NCBI RefSeq assembly: GCF_016919385.1
Contig: NZ_CP070351.1
Location: 310,001 to 374,000 of the forward strand
Length of the DNA stretch: 64,000 nucleotides
Source: Gordonia sp. PDNC005
Lineage (GTDB): Bacteria > Actinomycetota > Actinomycetes > Mycobacteriales > Mycobacteriaceae
Direction: 5' to 3'
The notes under the pieces are model-generated. The model had not been told where the DNA came from, did not search any database, and worked only from the letters and a program-made list of their open reading frames with translations. Each line of letters begins with the position of its first letter. Positions within the stretch are counted from its first letter, which is position 1. This document shows, in pieces, positions 16,960 through 25,242 of the stretch. Position numbers and translations under genes: made by a program.

Positions 16960-18665
16960 CAATCCGCTCGACGAGCAGAGACGGGCGCGGTGAGGCTCCG
17001 TTCGATCGGCGACTCCTGACGTACTCGCCGTCGGCGCGCAGGTACACGATCGCACTCGCGCTGTTCGCGATCGTCGACGTGATCGCGGTGATCGCGGGGG
17101 CCGTCGCGATCGCGGGTCTGCTGTCCGACCTGGTGACCGATCCGTCGGAACGGTCGTTCGGCGCGCAGGGGATGCACCTCGCGGTGCTCGTCGGCGCCTT
17201 CGCGACCCGCGCCGCGACGACGTTCCTACGCGACAGGTACGCCCACCGTGCCGCGCTGCAGACGATCGCCGAACTCCGATCGGCGGCCGTCGACGCGCTG
17301 ACCGACCCCACGCGCACATCCCCGCACCGGTTGGCGGCCGAGCGCGACCGGGCGTCGACGGTGCTTCTGCGCGGACTCGACGCTCTCGTCGACTACCTGG
17401 CCGACTACGTTCCGGCGCTGCTGTCGACAGTGGTCATCACACCTCTGGTGATCGCGGTGGTCTGGTGGGCCGACTGGCCGTCTGCGGTGATCATCATCGT
17501 CACAATGCCGCTGATCCCGCTGTTCATGGTGTTGATCGGCATGCTGACCCGTGACCGCACGCGCCGCAAGCTCGACGCGATGAGCGCGCAGAGCGCTCAG
17601 CTCCTCGACCTGCTGACCGGCCTGCCGACATTGAAGGCGCTCGGGCGTGCGAACGGCCCGGCGGCGCGTGTCGAGACGCTCGGCGCGAACCTGACCCGCA
17701 GCACGATGTCGTCGCTGCGCATCGCGTTCCTGTCGGGTGCTGTCCTTGAACTCCTCGCGACCCTGTGTGTCGCTCTCGTCGCCGTCGGGATCGGTCTGCG
17801 TCTCGTGTTCGGTGACATGAGCCTGTACGCGGGCGTTCTGGCTTTGGTCCTGGCACCGGAGGCGTACCTGCCGCTCCGTCGGATCGGCGCCGCGTTCCAC
17901 GCCGCAGAAGACGGCAAGGAAGCCTCCCGCGAAGTGCTCGCGCTCCTGTCATCCGCGGCCGATGCGGCTCCGGTCGCTCGCAGAGACCGCACCGTCGCGG
18001 CACCGCTCACCATCACCCTGGACGATCTTGGAGTGCGCGGACGAGACGGGTGGACGCCGCGACATCTCACAGCGACCCTCGGACCAGGTCAGGTGACCGT
18101 CCTGACCGGTGCCAACGGCGCCGGAAAATCGACAGTGCTGGCGGCCGTCCTCGGCCTCGAGAAGGCGGAGGAGGGCTGTGTCCGAATCAACGGCGTTGAG
18201 GTCGGCATCCTCGATCTCGACGACTTCCATACGCACGTCGCGTGGTTGCCGCAGAACCCGGTGATCGAACCGGGGACGGTCGCCGACAACCTTGCGCTCT
18301 TCGGCGACCTCGATCCGGAACTCGTCGCTGAGGTCTCACATGCGGTGGCCTTCGACTCGGTGGTCGCGGAACTTCCCGCCGGACTCGAAACGACCATCGG
18401 CGCGGGAGGCAGTGGGATCTCGGCAGGTCAGCGGCAGCGTCTCGCGCTGGTCCGGACTCTTGCGTCGAATGCGCCGCTGCTCCTGCTGGACGAACCGACA
18501 GCACACCTCGACGACGAGACCGCCTCTCGCGTGATGACCACGATCTGTCGACGCGCGGCTGCGGGAGCGACTGTGATACTCGTATCGCATCGGGTCGATG
18601 ATCTCGACGCGAACGTGGGTCGAGGGGACGTCGTGGACGTGGCAGGCGAGGCTGTGGTCCGATGA
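16956..18665 (+). CDS. cydD: ABC transporter CydD, cytochrome bd assembly
   Basis: 569 residues. A six-helix ABC exporter domain (about 30-310) is fused to an ATPase domain with Walker A GANGAGKST, signature SAGQRQRLAL and Walker B LLLLDEPTAHLD. CydDC exports thiols or handles heme in E. coli and is required for mature cytochrome bd. GTG 16956 overlaps the cydB TGA and gives the normal family N-terminus; the frame is open far upstream inside cydB, but that part is an artefact. The stop overlaps the cydC start (ATGA). Here cydD and cydC are separate genes, unlike the fused cydDC of some actinobacteria. Confidence 0.93.
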   Translation: MTIRSTSRDGRGEAPFDRRLLTYSPSARRYTIALALFAIVDVIAVIAGAVAIAGLLSDLVTDPSERSFGAQGMHLAVLVGAFATRAATTFLRDRYAHRAALQTIAELRSAAVDALTDPTRTSPHRLAAERDRASTVLLRGLDALVDYLADYVPALLSTVVITPLVIAVVWWADWPSAVIIIVTMPLIPLFMVLIGMLTRDRTRRKLDAMSAQSAQLLDLLTGLPTLKALGRANGPAARVETLGANLTRSTMSSLRIAFLSGAVLELLATLCVALVAVGIGLRLVFGDMSLYAGVLALVLAPEAYLPLRRIGAAFHAAEDGKEASREVLALLSSAADAAPVARRDRTVAAPLTITLDDLGVRGRDGWTPRHLTATLGPGQVTVLTGANGAGKSTVLAAVLGLEKAEEGCVRINGVEVGILDLDDFHTHVAWLPQNPVIEPGTVADNLALFGDLDPELVAEVSHAVAFDSVVAELPAGLETTIGAGGSGISAGQRQRLALVRTLASNAPLLLLDEPTAHLDDETASRVMTTICRRAAAGATVILVSHRVDDLDANVGRGDVVDVAGEAVVR

Positions 18666-20326
18666 TGCGCAGCGACCCGCTACTGCGGGCGTTCGACTTC
18701 GTCGGCCTGCGTCGGCGTTCCTTGGCGGCATCGGTCGGCCTGGGCGCCGGCGGCGCGTTGTCGGCGCTCGGACTGGCCGCGCTGTCAGCGTGGCTGATCA
18801 CCAGGGCATGGCAGATGCCGCCCGTCTTGTACCTTTCGGTCGCGGTGACCGCGGTCCGGGCGCTGGGCATCTCGCGGGCGCTGTTCCGCTACCTCGAGCG
18901 CTTGGCGTCGCACCGCGTCGCGCTGGACGCGATGGCGTCCGCCCGCAGTCGCGTGTACCGCGCTCTTGCAGGCGGATCAGGAGTCGGCGCGCGACGATCC
19001 GAGCTGCTCGCGCGGACGGCCGACGACGTCGACGAGATCGGCGACGCCGTGGTGCGCGGCGTGGTCCCGATGGCGGTCGGCGCCGTGACGGGACTGGCCG
19101 CAGTTGTGATCATGGCCGTCGTGTCGCCGCTGTCGGCAGTTGTGCTGGCCGGTGCGCTGTTGATCAGCGGAGTCCTCGCGCCGTGGTGGGCGGCGCGGGC
19201 ATCGGTGGCCGTGATCACCGACGGTGCCGCAGCCAGGCAGCGGACAGGCCACGCGGTGACCAATGCGCTGTGGCACGGTCCGGAGCTTGTGGTGGCGCGC
19301 CGACGCAGAGTTGTCCTCCAGCGACTCCGCGACGCCGAGAACGATCACGCGCACGCTGTCGATGCGGGTATGGCTCGGCAGGCCCTCGCCGCGTCGATGA
19401 CACCCGTGGCGATGCTCGTCAGCGTTGTCGCGGCAGCGGTGATCGCAGTCGACCTCGCATCGGGGCTGAGCGGCTCGCTCGCCAGTGCGTCGTCGTCCGA
19501 CGGAGTGATCACGCCGATGCTGTTCGGCGTCCTGGTCCTGCTGCCGCTGTCGGCGTTCGAGACGACCGGGCCGCTGACCGACGCCGCGATCGCCTGGCAG
19601 CGTGGCCGCCAGGCGGCCGCGCGCGTCATGGCATTGGTCGACGACGCAGGCTCGGTACTCGACCTCGACAGGCGTTCGGACCCGGTGTTCAGCGCCGCCC
19701 CGCAGTCCGTGACTGTTCGCGGGTTGCAATGGGGACACGATCGCCCACTCGGTCCAGCGGGCGGCATCGACCTCGATCTCGCACCGGGTGCGCGGATGCT
19801 CGTCGTCGGACGCAGTGGCGCAGGCAAGTCGACGTTGGCCGCGACCATTGCCGGCCAACTGCGTCCTCTTGCCGGCTCGGTCAGTTCAGAACCGGCGCCC
19901 CTGCAATGCAGCGTGGCCTACTTCGCCGAAGAAGGCCACCTCTTCTCGACGTCGCTGCGCGAGAACCTCCGCGTGGCCCGCGGAGACGCCACCGACGACG
20001 ACTTCGCTGACGCACTCACCGCGGTCGGGTTGGGGGACTGGCTCGCAGCGCTGCCCGACGGGCTCGACACGGATCTGGGAGGCGGCGGCTCCGCTCTCAG
20101 CGGCGGTCAGCGACGACGGATCCTGCTCGCCCGTGCCGTCCTTCATCCGGCGCGGGTTGTTGTTCTCGACGAGCCGACCGAGCATGTGGACTCGGACGAC
20201 GCACCTGCGCTGCTGCGCCGGATTCTTGATGCCGATGGTCTGTTCGGATCAGAGCGGACGGTCATTGTCGTCACCCATCAGAATGTCGAGGAATTCAATG
20301 TTCTCGTCGTTTCCGTTGGTATGTAG
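18662..20326 (+). CDS. cydC: ABC transporter CydC, cytochrome bd assembly
   Basis: 554 residues. The membrane domain includes ALGISRALFRYLERLASHRVAL, a very typical CydC coupling region. The ATPase domain has Walker A GRSGAGKST, LSGGQRRRILLARA and VVVLDEPTEHVD. It forms a heterodimer with CydD. The start overlaps the cydD stop by 4 nt (ATGA). The glutamate after Walker B is present, so both halves look active. Confidence 0.93.
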   Translation: MMRSDPLLRAFDFVGLRRRSLAASVGLGAGGALSALGLAALSAWLITRAWQMPPVLYLSVAVTAVRALGISRALFRYLERLASHRVALDAMASARSRVYRALAGGSGVGARRSELLARTADDVDEIGDAVVRGVVPMAVGAVTGLAAVVIMAVVSPLSAVVLAGALLISGVLAPWWAARASVAVITDGAAARQRTGHAVTNALWHGPELVVARRRRVVLQRLRDAENDHAHAVDAGMARQALAASMTPVAMLVSVVAAAVIAVDLASGLSGSLASASSSDGVITPMLFGVLVLLPLSAFETTGPLTDAAIAWQRGRQAAARVMALVDDAGSVLDLDRRSDPVFSAAPQSVTVRGLQWGHDRPLGPAGGIDLDLAPGARMLVVGRSGAGKSTLAATIAGQLRPLAGSVSSEPAPLQCSVAYFAEEGHLFSTSLRENLRVARGDATDDDFADALTAVGLGDWLAALPDGLDTDLGGGGSALSGGQRRRILLARAVLHPARVVVLDEPTEHVDSDDAPALLRRILDADGLFGSERTVIVVTHQNVEEFNVLVVSVGM

Positions 20327-20347
20327 CCTTCCCTTTCTCTTCTGAAG

Positions 20348-20366
20348 TTAGGCTCAGCTTTGCCCA
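20348..20366. promoter_or_regulatory. iron-box-like (IdeR/DtxR) sequence upstream of the ferritin gene
   Basis: TTAGGCTCAGCTTTGCCCA matches roughly 11 of 19 positions of the TTAGGTTAGGCTAACCTAA iron-box consensus, concentrated in the TTAGG half and the centre. It lies 18 nt before the start codon. Mycobacterial bfrB is known to be controlled by IdeR, so the location fits, but the match is partial. Confidence 0.4.
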
Positions 20367-20384
20367 GGTAGGAGGCATTTAGGC

Positions 20385-20972
20385 ATGCCGAACCTCGCTG
20401 GAATCATTCCAGAAAATGGCTATTCTGGAATGAGTCAGAAGCCGCAAGGAATCGTCCCGCCAGCGAAAGGTAAGGCAATCCAAATGAAGATGAGCGAAGA
20501 GCTGGAAGTCGAATTCGCCAAGCAGATCACACGCGAATACGAGTCGTCGTTCCTGTACCGACAGCTTGCGATCGAGGTGGAACTCCGCGACCTGCCCGGC
20601 ATGGCGTCGTGGCTGCGCGCGCAGTCGGCCGAAGAGCTGACTCATGCCGACCGTCTGATCAAGCACCTCACCGACCGTGACAATCATCCGGTGATCGGTG
20701 ACATCAGCATCCCGTCCATCAAGGTGGAAGAGGTCGCCGACGTCTTCGAGATCGCACTCGAGGCCGAACGCGCCGTCTCCGAGGGGATCCGGAACCTCTA
20801 CATCCAGGCCGAAGCCGAGCACGACCTCGATTCGCGGCCCACGATCGACTGGTTCATCTCCGAGCAGGTGGAAGAGGAAGCGACCGTCAGCGAGATCCTC
20901 GGCCGTCTGCGCCTGGTCCACGGCGACGGATCGGGCCTCCTGCGCATCGACGCGGAGCTCTCCGCCGCCTGA
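20385..20972 (+). CDS. ferritin-like iron storage protein
   Basis: 195 residues. A four-helix ferritin core starts near residue 36: REYESSFLYRQLAIEVEL supplies the first glutamates, AEELTHADRL the EExxH ferroxidase motif, and EQVEEEATVSEIL the last helix ligands. It resembles mycobacterial BfrB (non-heme ferritin) and likely oxidises and stores iron in a cytoplasmic shell. ATG 20385 has a perfect AGGAGG 9 nt upstream, but gives a 33-residue head absent from typical ferritins. ATG at 20484/20490 would give a normal-length N-terminus. DNA at the head contains a striking inverted repeat, so the extension may be regulatory DNA rather than protein. Confidence 0.85.
   Translation: MPNLAGIIPENGYSGMSQKPQGIVPPAKGKAIQMKMSEELEVEFAKQITREYESSFLYRQLAIEVELRDLPGMASWLRAQSAEELTHADRLIKHLTDRDNHPVIGDISIPSIKVEEVADVFEIALEAERAVSEGIRNLYIQAEAEHDLDSRPTIDWFISEQVEEEATVSEILGRLRLVHGDGSGLLRIDAELSAA
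20398..20432. promoter_or_regulatory. nested inverted repeats (CTGGAAT / ATTCCAG) at the ferritin 5' end
   Basis: CTGGAAT-C-ATTCCAG (7-bp arms) overlaps a second perfect repeat, TCATTCCAGAA-N8-TTCTGGAATGA (11-bp arms). The middle ATTCCAG can pair with either flank. It could be an operator or an mRNA switch. Confidence 0.45.
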
Positions 20973-20980
20973 GTAACAAA

Positions 20981-21015
20981 ACAGCGTCGGCACTCCCGTG
21001 GAGTGCCGACGCTGT
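20981..21015. terminator. bidirectional intrinsic terminator between ferritin and nitrobindin-like genes
   Basis: A perfect 16-bp stem (ACAGCGTCGGCACTCC) with a 3-nt loop, flanked by A-rich and T-rich sequence (CAAAA before, CTTTTGTT after). It is a textbook terminator usable from both sides. Confidence 0.88.
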
Positions 21016-21031
21016 CTTTTGTTCCTAGAAG

Positions 21032-21649
21032 TCAGCCGATGACGCGACGGAGTTTCGCGGACAGACGCGGGGTGAGTTCACCGTCGGCGTCGACGCGCTC
21101 CTCGACATATGCGAGGTCACCGTCGGGAACGAGGCCGTAGAGACGCTTCGCGCCGCCGGTGTGCACACCGGTCTCTGTGCGGAGCGTGACGTCGGTGGTG
21201 AGGTTCCAGGACGTCTGTGTCAGCGGACGACCGTAGAACAGCTCGATGACACCTTCGGCGTGAGTGAGCAGCAGTTCGATCTCGTCGTCTTCGCTGATCC
21301 GCCAGAAACCGGACTCGCGCTGGTCGGGTTGCACGTATGCGCCGTCGTCGTCGACGACCCATGAGCGCGACTGCCAGACGAGGTAGTTACCGCCGTCATG
21401 AGTGACGGTGATCTGCTGGCCGAACTGGTAGTCGTCGCCTGTCAGGGGGTTGTGGCCTTCGCCTTCCCCCTCCCAGACGCCGACCAGCGGCAGCAGTGCG
21501 AGGAGCCCCGCATGAAGATCGGGGCCTTCGCGCAGATTGGCGGTGTCGATCGGGAGCGGAAGGTCGCCGATCGTGGGCACATTGAGGGATGCGGTCTCCT
21601 GGGCGCGCTGCTCGGCGTCGGAGATCGCTTCATTGCCCGAACGGGTCAT
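21032..21649 (-). CDS. nitrobindin-like heme/fatty-acid-binding beta-barrel (Rv0813c-like)
   Basis: 205 residues. After a 45-residue head comes a lipocalin-like DUF1794 barrel: [11 protein letters not shown], the [23 protein letters not shown] strands, and late [20 protein letters not shown]. The family includes mycobacterial nitrobindin, a ferric-heme peroxynitrite isomerase, and the fatty-acid-binding-like Rv0813c. Gene order (between pabC and DUF1416) favours Rv0813c. A heme-ligating His is expected near the C-terminus of true nitrobindins, but the final strands here ([10 protein letters not shown]) lack one, so heme binding is doubtful. ATG 21649 overlaps the stop of an upstream 32-codon gene (ATGA). 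Confidence 0.8.
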   Translation of the reverse strand: MTRSGNEAISDAEQRAQETASLNVPTIGDLPLPIDTANLREGPDLHAGLLALLPLVGVWEGEGEGHNPLTGDDYQFGQQITVTHDGGNYLVWQSRSWVVDDDGAYVQPDQRESGFWRISEDDEIELLLTHAEGVIELFYGRPLTQTSWNLTTDVTLRTETGVHTGGAKRLYGLVPDGDLAYVEERVDADGELTPRLSAKLRRVIG

Positions 21650-21744
21650 GACTCGTCGTTCACCAGTCGGTAGACCGTGTAGAGCGCGAACCACACGATG
21701 AGGAGCGACGCCAGACCCAGGAGGATTTCGAAGAAGAGGACCAC
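21646..21744 (-). CDS. 32-residue single-span membrane peptide
   Basis: A GTG-initiated reading frame encodes a strongly hydrophobic helix ([15 protein letters not shown], then [13 protein letters not shown]) ending in NDES. Its TGA overlaps the ATG of the nitrobindin-like gene by 4 nt, a classic coupled arrangement. A TAAAGT hexamer lies 6 nt upstream of the GTG, consistent with a leaderless transcript. Nothing in the sequence reveals a function; a regulatory peptide or membrane tether for its neighbour is possible. It is too short for most gene callers, but hydrophobicity, overlap and promoter spacing all support coding. Confidence 0.65.
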   Translation of the reverse strand: MVLFFEILLGLASLLIVWFALYTVYRLVNDES

Positions 21745-21750
21745 GCCTCG

Positions 21751-21756
21751 ACTTTA
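21751..21756 (-). promoter_or_regulatory. -10 element TAAAGT, leaderless-type
   Basis: It reads TAAAGT on the minus strand, 6 nt before the GTG of the 32-residue membrane peptide. Confidence 0.45.
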
Positions 21757-21825
21757 CCTCGCCAGGGCGGGCGTCGATAACTCTGCTCGGGCGAGTGGCT
21801 GATAGATCACACCTTTCGACCCGCA

Positions 21826-21951
21826 CGCCCCACTGCTCCTTGAGCGAGCGGAGCGAGTCGAAAGGCCTGGACGACGAACCCAGCCCGCCCGCGGGATTGC
21901 TCGGGGGGCGGACCTTTCGACTCGCAAGCTCGCTCAAGGAGCAGTGGGGCG
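21826..21951. repeat. large inverted copy pair of the dispersed GAGCGAGCGGAGCGAGTCGAA repeat
   Basis: The left arm (CGCCCCACTGCTCCTTGAGC onward, 40 nt) and the right arm face each other across 47 nt. The outer 24 bp are perfectly complementary and a further 13 bp of inner sequence (GCGAGTCGAAAGG) also pair. This would form a long cruciform or RNA hairpin between two same-strand operons. Confidence 0.7.
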
Positions 21952-22017
21952 GGGCGCAGACGACGAAACCCCGGCCCGCTCGAAGCGGACCGGAGTTCCG
22001 GCGAAAGACGTTGTCGT

Positions 22018-22323
22018 TTACTTGGCGACGACCACGTCGTGGTTGTGGACTCCGGGTCCTTCCGGCGAGACGGCGATGTCACCGTTGCCCTGTGCGCTGA
22101 GCGCGCGAAGGGTCCAGTTGCCGGGGGCGGCGAAGAAGCGGAAGTCGCCGGTGGCCGAGGCCACGACCTCAGCCGTGAACTCGCCCGTGCCGTCGAGCAG
22201 ACGCACGAACGCGCCGGCGACCGGGTTGCCCGAACCGTCGAGCACCTGGCCCGTCAGCACGGTCTCCTTCTCGACGTCGACGCCTGCGGGAAGGGTCTGT
22301 CCCTGCTTGGGTGCACCACACAT
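22018..22323 (-). CDS. DUF1416 protein (SseC-like), sulfurtransferase partner
   Basis: 101 residues. It begins [16 protein letters not shown] and contains [28 protein letters not shown], a transthyretin/carboxypeptidase-regulatory-like beta sandwich, ending HNHDVVVAK. It matches the small DUF1416 protein always found after cysA-type thiosulfate sulfurtransferase in mycobacteria (SseC1/SseC2). Its role in sulfur metabolism is inferred from this pairing. The start is 42 nt after the rhodanese stop, with GAGGAACTTTC before the ATG. Confidence 0.88.
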   Translation of the reverse strand: MCGAPKQGQTLPAGVDVEKETVLTGQVLDGSGNPVAGAFVRLLDGTGEFTAEVVASATGDFRFFAAPGNWTLRALSAQGNGDIAVSPEGPGVHNHDVVVAK

Positions 22324-22365
22324 GATGAAAGTTCCTCTCAGAAAAGTCTCGCCGAAAGAGGCGAA

Positions 22366-23193
22366 TCAGAGCTCGATCGGGGCGCCGACCAGCGAGCCGT
22401 ACTCGACCCAGCTGCCGTCGTAGTTCTTGACGTTGGTCTTGCCGAGCAGCTCCTGCAGAACGAACCAGGTGTGGCTCGAGCGCTCGCCGATGCGGCAGTA
22501 CGCGATGGTGTTCTTCGAGTCGTCGAAGCCCTTCTCGGCGTACAGGGCGTTGAGGTCCTCGTCCGACTTGAAGGTGCCGTCCTCGTTCGCGGTGGTCGAC
22601 CACGGGATGTTGATGGCGCCGGGGACGTGGCCGCGCTGCTGAGCCTGCTCCTGCGGGAGATGTGCGGGCGCGGCGATCTTGCCTGCGAACTCGTCAGGGC
22701 TGCGAACGTCGACCAGGTTCACCGAACCGATCGAGTCGATGACCTCGTCGCGGAAGGCGCGGATCGAGGTGTCGGCGGCCTGTGCGGTGTACGTCGTGGC
22801 CTCACGGGTGACGGTGTCCGAGCTCAGCTCGCGACCGTCGAGCTCCCACTTCTTGCGGCCGCCGTCGAGCAGGCGGACGTCCTTGTGGCCGTAGATCTTG
22901 AAGTACCAGTACGCGTAGGCGGCGAACCAGTTGTTGTTGCCGCCGTAGAGGACGACGGTGTCGTCGTTGGCGACGCCGCGCTCGGACAGGAGCGCACCGA
23001 ACTGCTCGGCGTTCAGGAAGTCGCGACGCAGGCCGTCCTGCAGATCCTTCTTCCAGTCCAGGCGGATGGCGCCCGGGATGTGGTTCAGGTCGTAGATCGA
23101 GGTGTCCTCGTCGACCTCGACGAAGACGACCTTGTCGGTGTTCAGATTCTGCTCAGCCCAATCGGCGCTGACCAGGACGTCGGAGCGTGCCAT
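22366..23193 (-). CDS. thiosulfate sulfurtransferase (rhodanese, CysA2-like)
   Basis: 275 residues with two rhodanese domains. The N-terminal inactive copy has VDEDTSIYDLNHIPGAIRLDW. The C-terminal catalytic copy has the nucleophile cysteine in TIAYCRIGERSSHTWFVL. It transfers sulfane sulfur from thiosulfate to acceptors. ATG 23193 (MARSDV) is preceded by AAAGGAA; an earlier start would add only MKGTH. It lies downstream of a cysteine-rich leader peptide and upstream of DUF1416, so the three form one probable cysteine-responsive operon. Confidence 0.93.
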   Translation of the reverse strand: MARSDVLVSADWAEQNLNTDKVVFVEVDEDTSIYDLNHIPGAIRLDWKKDLQDGLRRDFLNAEQFGALLSERGVANDDTVVLYGGNNNWFAAYAYWYFKIYGHKDVRLLDGGRKKWELDGRELSSDTVTREATTYTAQAADTSIRAFRDEVIDSIGSVNLVDVRSPDEFAGKIAAPAHLPQEQAQQRGHVPGAINIPWSTTANEDGTFKSDEDLNALYAEKGFDDSKNTIAYCRIGERSSHTWFVLQELLGKTNVKNYDGSWVEYGSLVGAPIEL

Positions 23194-23318
23194 GTGTGTT
23201 CCTTTCACAGGGAGACGTATGCGACACCGACGACGGATGTCGGGCGCATGCCAGGGTGGAGAAGTGCCGAAATGCCGGGATCGCCGACGCGGCGGAAGGG
23301 AGAGTGCCGTTCAGACGG

Positions 23319-23399
23319 CTAGAGACAGCAACAGTTGGCGGTTCGACACAAGTCGATCGCCAGGCGGCGGGTGAGCATCAGCTCACTGCGGTGTTGCAT
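23319..23399 (-). CDS. cysteine-rich leader peptide (26 aa), putative attenuator
   Basis: The 26-codon frame reads MQHRSELMLTRRLAIDLCRT then ANCCCL, with four cysteines in the last nine codons. Known actinobacterial leaders with terminal Cys runs control downstream sulfur genes through ribosome stalling when Cys-tRNA is scarce. The ATG is 7 nt after a TAGGGT hexamer, so the mRNA is likely leaderless. About 125 nt separate it from the sulfurtransferase start, room for alternative RNA structures. A cluster of consecutive Cys codons in such a small ORF is very unlikely by chance. Confidence 0.82.
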   Translation of the reverse strand: MQHRSELMLTRRLAIDLCRTANCCCL

Positions 23400-23406
23400 G
23401 GCCACG

Positions 23407-23412
23407 ACCCTA
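23407..23412 (-). promoter_or_regulatory. -10 element TAGGGT for the cysteine leader
   Basis: It lies exactly 7 nt before the leader-peptide ATG on the minus strand, so a leaderless start is predicted. Confidence 0.55.
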
Positions 23413-23426
23413 CAACACGGGTTCGC

Positions 23427-24326
23427 TCAGGCGGCCGACGGAATGCGGGCGAAGTCTCTCACGACAAGTGTGCTTCGGCCGGCGTCGCCGATGACGACAA
23501 GATCACTTCCCCTGCTCAGGGACCTGTTCGGGACCACGTTCCACGCAGTCGGCAGAGATGGGAGCACCACGGAGAAGCGCTTCAGAACGTGTGCGTAAAA
23601 CTCTTCCGGGACGTCCGCTGAGTAGTGCTCTTCCGGACCGTCGTAGATCCCGGTGGCCTCGATGTGGACACGACCGCCTGCGACGAAGGTGCGCGCCGAG
23701 ACGCTGATCTTGACCTTCGGGAACGTGTATCCGCTGGCCGACGGCGGGAATCGGCCGTCGTACTCCGGTGAGCCGGGGAGCGGGACCGTGCCGCTGAGCA
23801 TGATGCCGTCGGTCCGTTCGAGGAGCCCGTCGCCCGGGCCGCCCGCACCGACCTTGCCGTCGGGGGCCGGCGTATTGATGTACAGGTCCGTGATCCCCAT
23901 CAGACGGCCGAGATTGACCGAGTCGATGCGAGTCTCGGTTGTCACCTGTTGGACTGTGATCGAGGTGTCGGCACCGAGCTCCCAGATGTTCCCGAGATCG
24001 GGCTCGGTGAGGCGGGCGTCGAGGGTTGCACGGGACGTGCCGCGACTCCCGCCGTCCAGGACGACTCCGCGTGCGCTGATCGTGACCTGTGGGAATCGGC
24101 CGGACGACGCCTTCGCCAGGAACGGGAACCCGCCGATCGTGACTTCGGGTTCGAACTCGACACCGGCCGACGACTCCAATGCGCGGGCGAAACGATGTTC
24201 CGCGCGAGACGCGGTGACATTATCGACAATAAAGCCTGTGACCAGCAGAATCACGACCGCGACGGCCAACCATGCGAGTGCCCGCAGAGGGCGTTTCGGC
24301 AGGTGGATTCGGGTTGTCGCGGCCAT
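23427..24326 (-). CDS. LmeA-like DUF2993 phospholipid-binding envelope protein
   Basis: 299 residues. A single N-terminal transmembrane/signal helix (about 14-35, [18 protein letters not shown]) is followed by a DUF2993 domain: [30 protein letters not shown], repeated beta strands, and [21 protein letters not shown]. The mycobacterial counterpart (Rv0817c, LmeA) binds phosphatidylinositides and affects lipomannan elongation, so a role in envelope lipoglycan maturation is likely. It faces away from glnR, with about 90 bp between starts, matching the mycobacterial order. Confidence 0.85.
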   Translation of the reverse strand: MAATTRIHLPKRPLRALAWLAVAVVILLVTGFIVDNVTASRAEHRFARALESSAGVEFEPEVTIGGFPFLAKASSGRFPQVTISARGVVLDGGSRGTSRATLDARLTEPDLGNIWELGADTSITVQQVTTETRIDSVNLGRLMGITDLYINTPAPDGKVGAGGPGDGLLERTDGIMLSGTVPLPGSPEYDGRFPPSASGYTFPKVKISVSARTFVAGGRVHIEATGIYDGPEEHYSADVPEEFYAHVLKRFSVVLPSLPTAWNVVPNRSLSRGSDLVVIGDAGRSTLVVRDFARIPSAA

Positions 24327-24415
24327 CGGGTCTATTCTGTCATCACACCTTCACCGAGCTGCGACCAGCGTCGATCGACAGTTCACAAGAGGCCACGACG
24401 AGATCGGAGTGGTTA

Positions 24416-25117
24416 GTGGACCTGTTGTTGTTGACGTCGGAGGCGTCCCCGGACGCCGTCCTCGAGTCACTCACCCTGTTGCCGCACGACGTGCGTCTGG
24501 CGCCTGCCGACACGTCGTCGTTGGTGAACGCCGCCGAGTCGGACCTGGTTCTGGTCGATTCGCGTGCCGATCTCGCCGCGGCCCGAAGCTTGTGCCGGCT
24601 CCTCGATTCGACCGGCGCGCGCGTGGTCGCGGTCGTCGGCGAGGGCAGTCTTGTCGCGGTCAATCCGGATTGGGGGATCGACGACTTCCTCCTGCCCGGT
24701 ACCGGCCCGGCCGAACTGGACGCTCGGCTGCGGCTGATCTCGTCGCGCGGAGTGGAGATCGAACCGGAGCAGTCCGACAAAGTGACTCTCGGTGAACTCG
24801 TCATCGACGAGAACACCTACACCGCACGTCTGCGCGGCAAGCCGATCGACCTCACGTACAAGGAGTTCGAACTCCTCAAGTACCTGGCGCAGAACGCGGG
24901 CCGTGTCTTCACTCGCGCCCAGTTGCTGCAGGAGGTGTGGGGTTACGACTTCTTCGGCGGCACCCGCACGGTCGACGTCCACGTCCGCCGCCTGCGAGCC
25001 AAACTAGGGTCCGACCACGAATCGCTGATCGGCACCGTGCGCAACGTCGGCTACAAGGCCGTCAAGCCCTCCGGCGCGCGCGCCGCCGACGAATCGGGTG
25101 CGGGCGAGCCCGACTAA
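24416..25117 (+). CDS. glnR: GlnR, orphan OmpR-type global nitrogen regulator
   Basis: 233 residues. An atypical receiver domain (about 1-110) starts [27 protein letters not shown]. The winged helix is near-identical to mycobacterial Gln[47 protein letters not shown], and [14 protein letters not shown]. It activates nitrogen-assimilation genes and has no cognate kinase. GTG 24416 has GGAG 6 nt upstream and matches the start of homologues; a longer frame from 24272 overlaps the lmeA promoter. It is followed by mshD, as in mycobacteria. Confidence 0.94.
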   Translation: MDLLLLTSEASPDAVLESLTLLPHDVRLAPADTSSLVNAAESDLVLVDSRADLAAARSLCRLLDSTGARVVAVVGEGSLVAVNPDWGIDDFLLPGTGPAELDARLRLISSRGVEIEPEQSDKVTLGELVIDENTYTARLRGKPIDLTYKEFELLKYLAQNAGRVFTRAQLLQEVWGYDFFGGTRTVDVHVRRLRAKLGSDHESLIGTVRNVGYKAVKPSGARAADESGAGEPD

Positions 25118-25228
25118 ACGAAACTCACGACGTGGCAGGAAAGTAACACCGGGGTGCGTTTCGTACGCCGCCCGTACGTGACTTTTGCGGCGCAGCGGCT
25201 CGTCGAGCGCAGGCGAGGCGTCGGCGAC

Positions 25229-25234
25229 TACGCT
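25229..25234 (+). promoter_or_regulatory. -10 element TACGCT, leaderless-type
   Basis: TACGCT lies 8 nt before the mshD ATG, and no Shine-Dalgarno is present. Confidence 0.4.
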
Positions 25235-25242
25235 CGGAACGC

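Noticed and set aside
25118..25242. GlnR box in the glnR-mshD gap (GTAAC near AAAGTAACACC)
   Set aside because: Only one half-site resembles the consensus; the second half does not match at the required spacing.
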